Origin: AP-16 sp036395835
GTDB lineage: Bacteria > Pseudomonadota > Alphaproteobacteria > Rhizobiales > Xanthobacteraceae
Assembly (NCBI GenBank): GCA_036395835.1
Contig: DASWCW010000165.1
Coordinates: forward strand, 1-12,302
DNA: 12,302 nucleotides
Direction: 5' to 3'
Position 1 is the stretch's first letter. Each line of letters begins with the position of its first letter. Positions 11,549-12,302 of this stretch are shown here, one piece after another. The notes below the pieces were generated by a model. It was not told the DNA's origin, searched no databases, and saw nothing but the letters and a program-made list of their open reading frames with translations. A program made the translations under genes and the position numbers.

Positions 11549-12302
11549 ATGGGCAACGGGCCAACGCAGGGGTTATCGGCGCGCTGCGCAGTGGTGGGCG
11601 GCGGCCCAGCCGGGATGATGCTCGGCCTGCTGCTGGCGCGGGCCGGCATCGAAGTCGTCGTGCTGGAAAAGCATGCCGACTTCCTGCGCGATTTTCGCGG
11701 CGATACCATCCATCCCTCGACCCTCGAGCTCATGCACGAACTTGGCCTGCTCGACGCGTTTCTCGAGCTTCCGCACCAGAAGATCACCGAATTGAAAGCG
11801 TGGTTCGGCGGTACCGAACTCACGCTGGCCGACTTCACGCATCTGCCGACGCATTGCCGGTTCATCGCGCTGATGCCGCAATGGGATTTTCTCGATTTCC
11901 TGGCCCGGGAGGCCGCCCGCTATCCGGCTTTCCGCCTGCGCATGCAGGCCGAGGTCACCGGCTTGATCGAGGAAGCGGGCCGGATCGTCGGCGTTCGCGG
12001 TCACACATCGGAGGGCGCCTTGGAGATTCGCGCCGACCTCGTCGTCGGCGCCGACGGCCGACACTCCACGGTAAGGCAGGCGGCGGGCCTTGCGGTCGAG
12101 CAATTGGGGGCGCCGCTCGACGTGCTTTGGTTCCGGCTGCCGCGTTTTTCCGGCGATCCGGACGAGACCGCGATCCGGTTCGGATCGGGGCAGCTGCTGG
12201 TGCTGCTCAACCGCGGTGAATATTGGCAATGCGGCTATGGCATCGCCAAAGGCTCGCTGGAAGAGATCCGTGCAAAGGGCCTGCCCGAATTGCGCCGTCA
12301 CA
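11549..12302 (+). CDS. FAD-dependent monooxygenase (PHBH/UbiH-like), 3' end outside the window
   Basis: The first 251 residues of a flavoprotein, which normally has about 400. The Rossmann FAD-binding motif is VVGGGPAGMMLGLLLARAG (15-33), ending in the ribose-binding Glu40 (VVVLEK). RDFRGDTIHPSTLELMHEL (47-65) is the FAD-contacting helix region typical of aromatic-ring hydroxylases. The second FAD/NAD(P)H signature, with the conserved Asp-Gly, is DLVVGADGRHSTVRQAAG (163-180). The family hydroxylates aromatic or polyketide-like substrates using NAD(P)H and oxygen; the substrate here is unknown. ATG 11549-11551 is preceded by GAGGAGG (11540-11546), a very strong but closely spaced ribosome-binding site. 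No in-frame stop occurs before the window end. The gene is divergent from the exported ClpP-like gene. The missing C-terminal third prevents a finer assignment. Confidence 0.88.
   Translation, partial: MGNGPTQGLSARCAVVGGGPAGMMLGLLLARAGIEVVVLEKHADFLRDFRGDTIHPSTLELMHELGLLDAFLELPHQKITELKAWFGGTELTLADFTHLPTHCRFIALMPQWDFLDFLAREAARYPAFRLRMQAEVTGLIEEAGRIVGVRGHTSEGALEIRADLVVGADGRHSTVRQAAGLAVEQLGAPLDVLWFRLPRFSGDPDETAIRFGSGQLLVLLNRGEYWQCGYGIAKGSLEEIRAKGLPELRRH

Overview
The window (about 12.3 kb, GC-rich, strong GC bias at third codon positions) looks like chromosome of an alphaproteobacterium of the Hyphomicrobiales (Bradyrhizobium / Rhodopseudomonas / Xanthobacteraceae type). This rests on the gene families and on two dispersed palindromic repeats of a kind common in that order. 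It is an inference from gene content, not from a marker gene. No RNA gene, CRISPR array, transposase or integrase was found.

Left part (1-3795). The window opens with the 3' end of a gene resembling the Anbu proteasome-type protease. After a gene-poor stretch comes a 35-codon gene with a type IV prepilin-like signal (465-572). Next is a divergent pair: a six-segment K+ channel with a cyclic-nucleotide-binding domain (600-1841, minus) and a class III adenylyl cyclase fused to an alpha/beta hydrolase (2311-3795, plus). They share a 469-base upstream region with a palindrome and direct repeats. One gene should make cAMP and the other should be gated by it, so they may form a two-gene signalling module.

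Middle part (3792-10748, all minus strand). In transcription order: an MmgE/PrpD protein, a small MaoC-like hydratase, an acyl-CoA dehydrogenase, a second small MaoC-like hydratase, a CaiB/BaiF CoA-transferase, a CitE/malyl-CoA-lyase-type lyase and a SAM-dependent methyltransferase. Two junctions are 4-base start/stop overlaps and one is a 16-base gap. The two larger gaps before the lyase are each filled by a different palindromic repeat. The enzyme set matches a route that activates a methyl-branched C5 dicarboxylate (itaconate, mesaconate or methylsuccinate type) with CoA, hydrates it and cleaves it to two central metabolites. It resembles the itaconate cluster known from Pseudomonas aeruginosa (PA0878-PA0883). 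The substrate is inferred, not shown.

Right part (10935-12302). A small exported ClpP-like protein is on the minus strand with a TTG start. It is divergent from a flavoprotein monooxygenase on the plus strand that runs off the window end.
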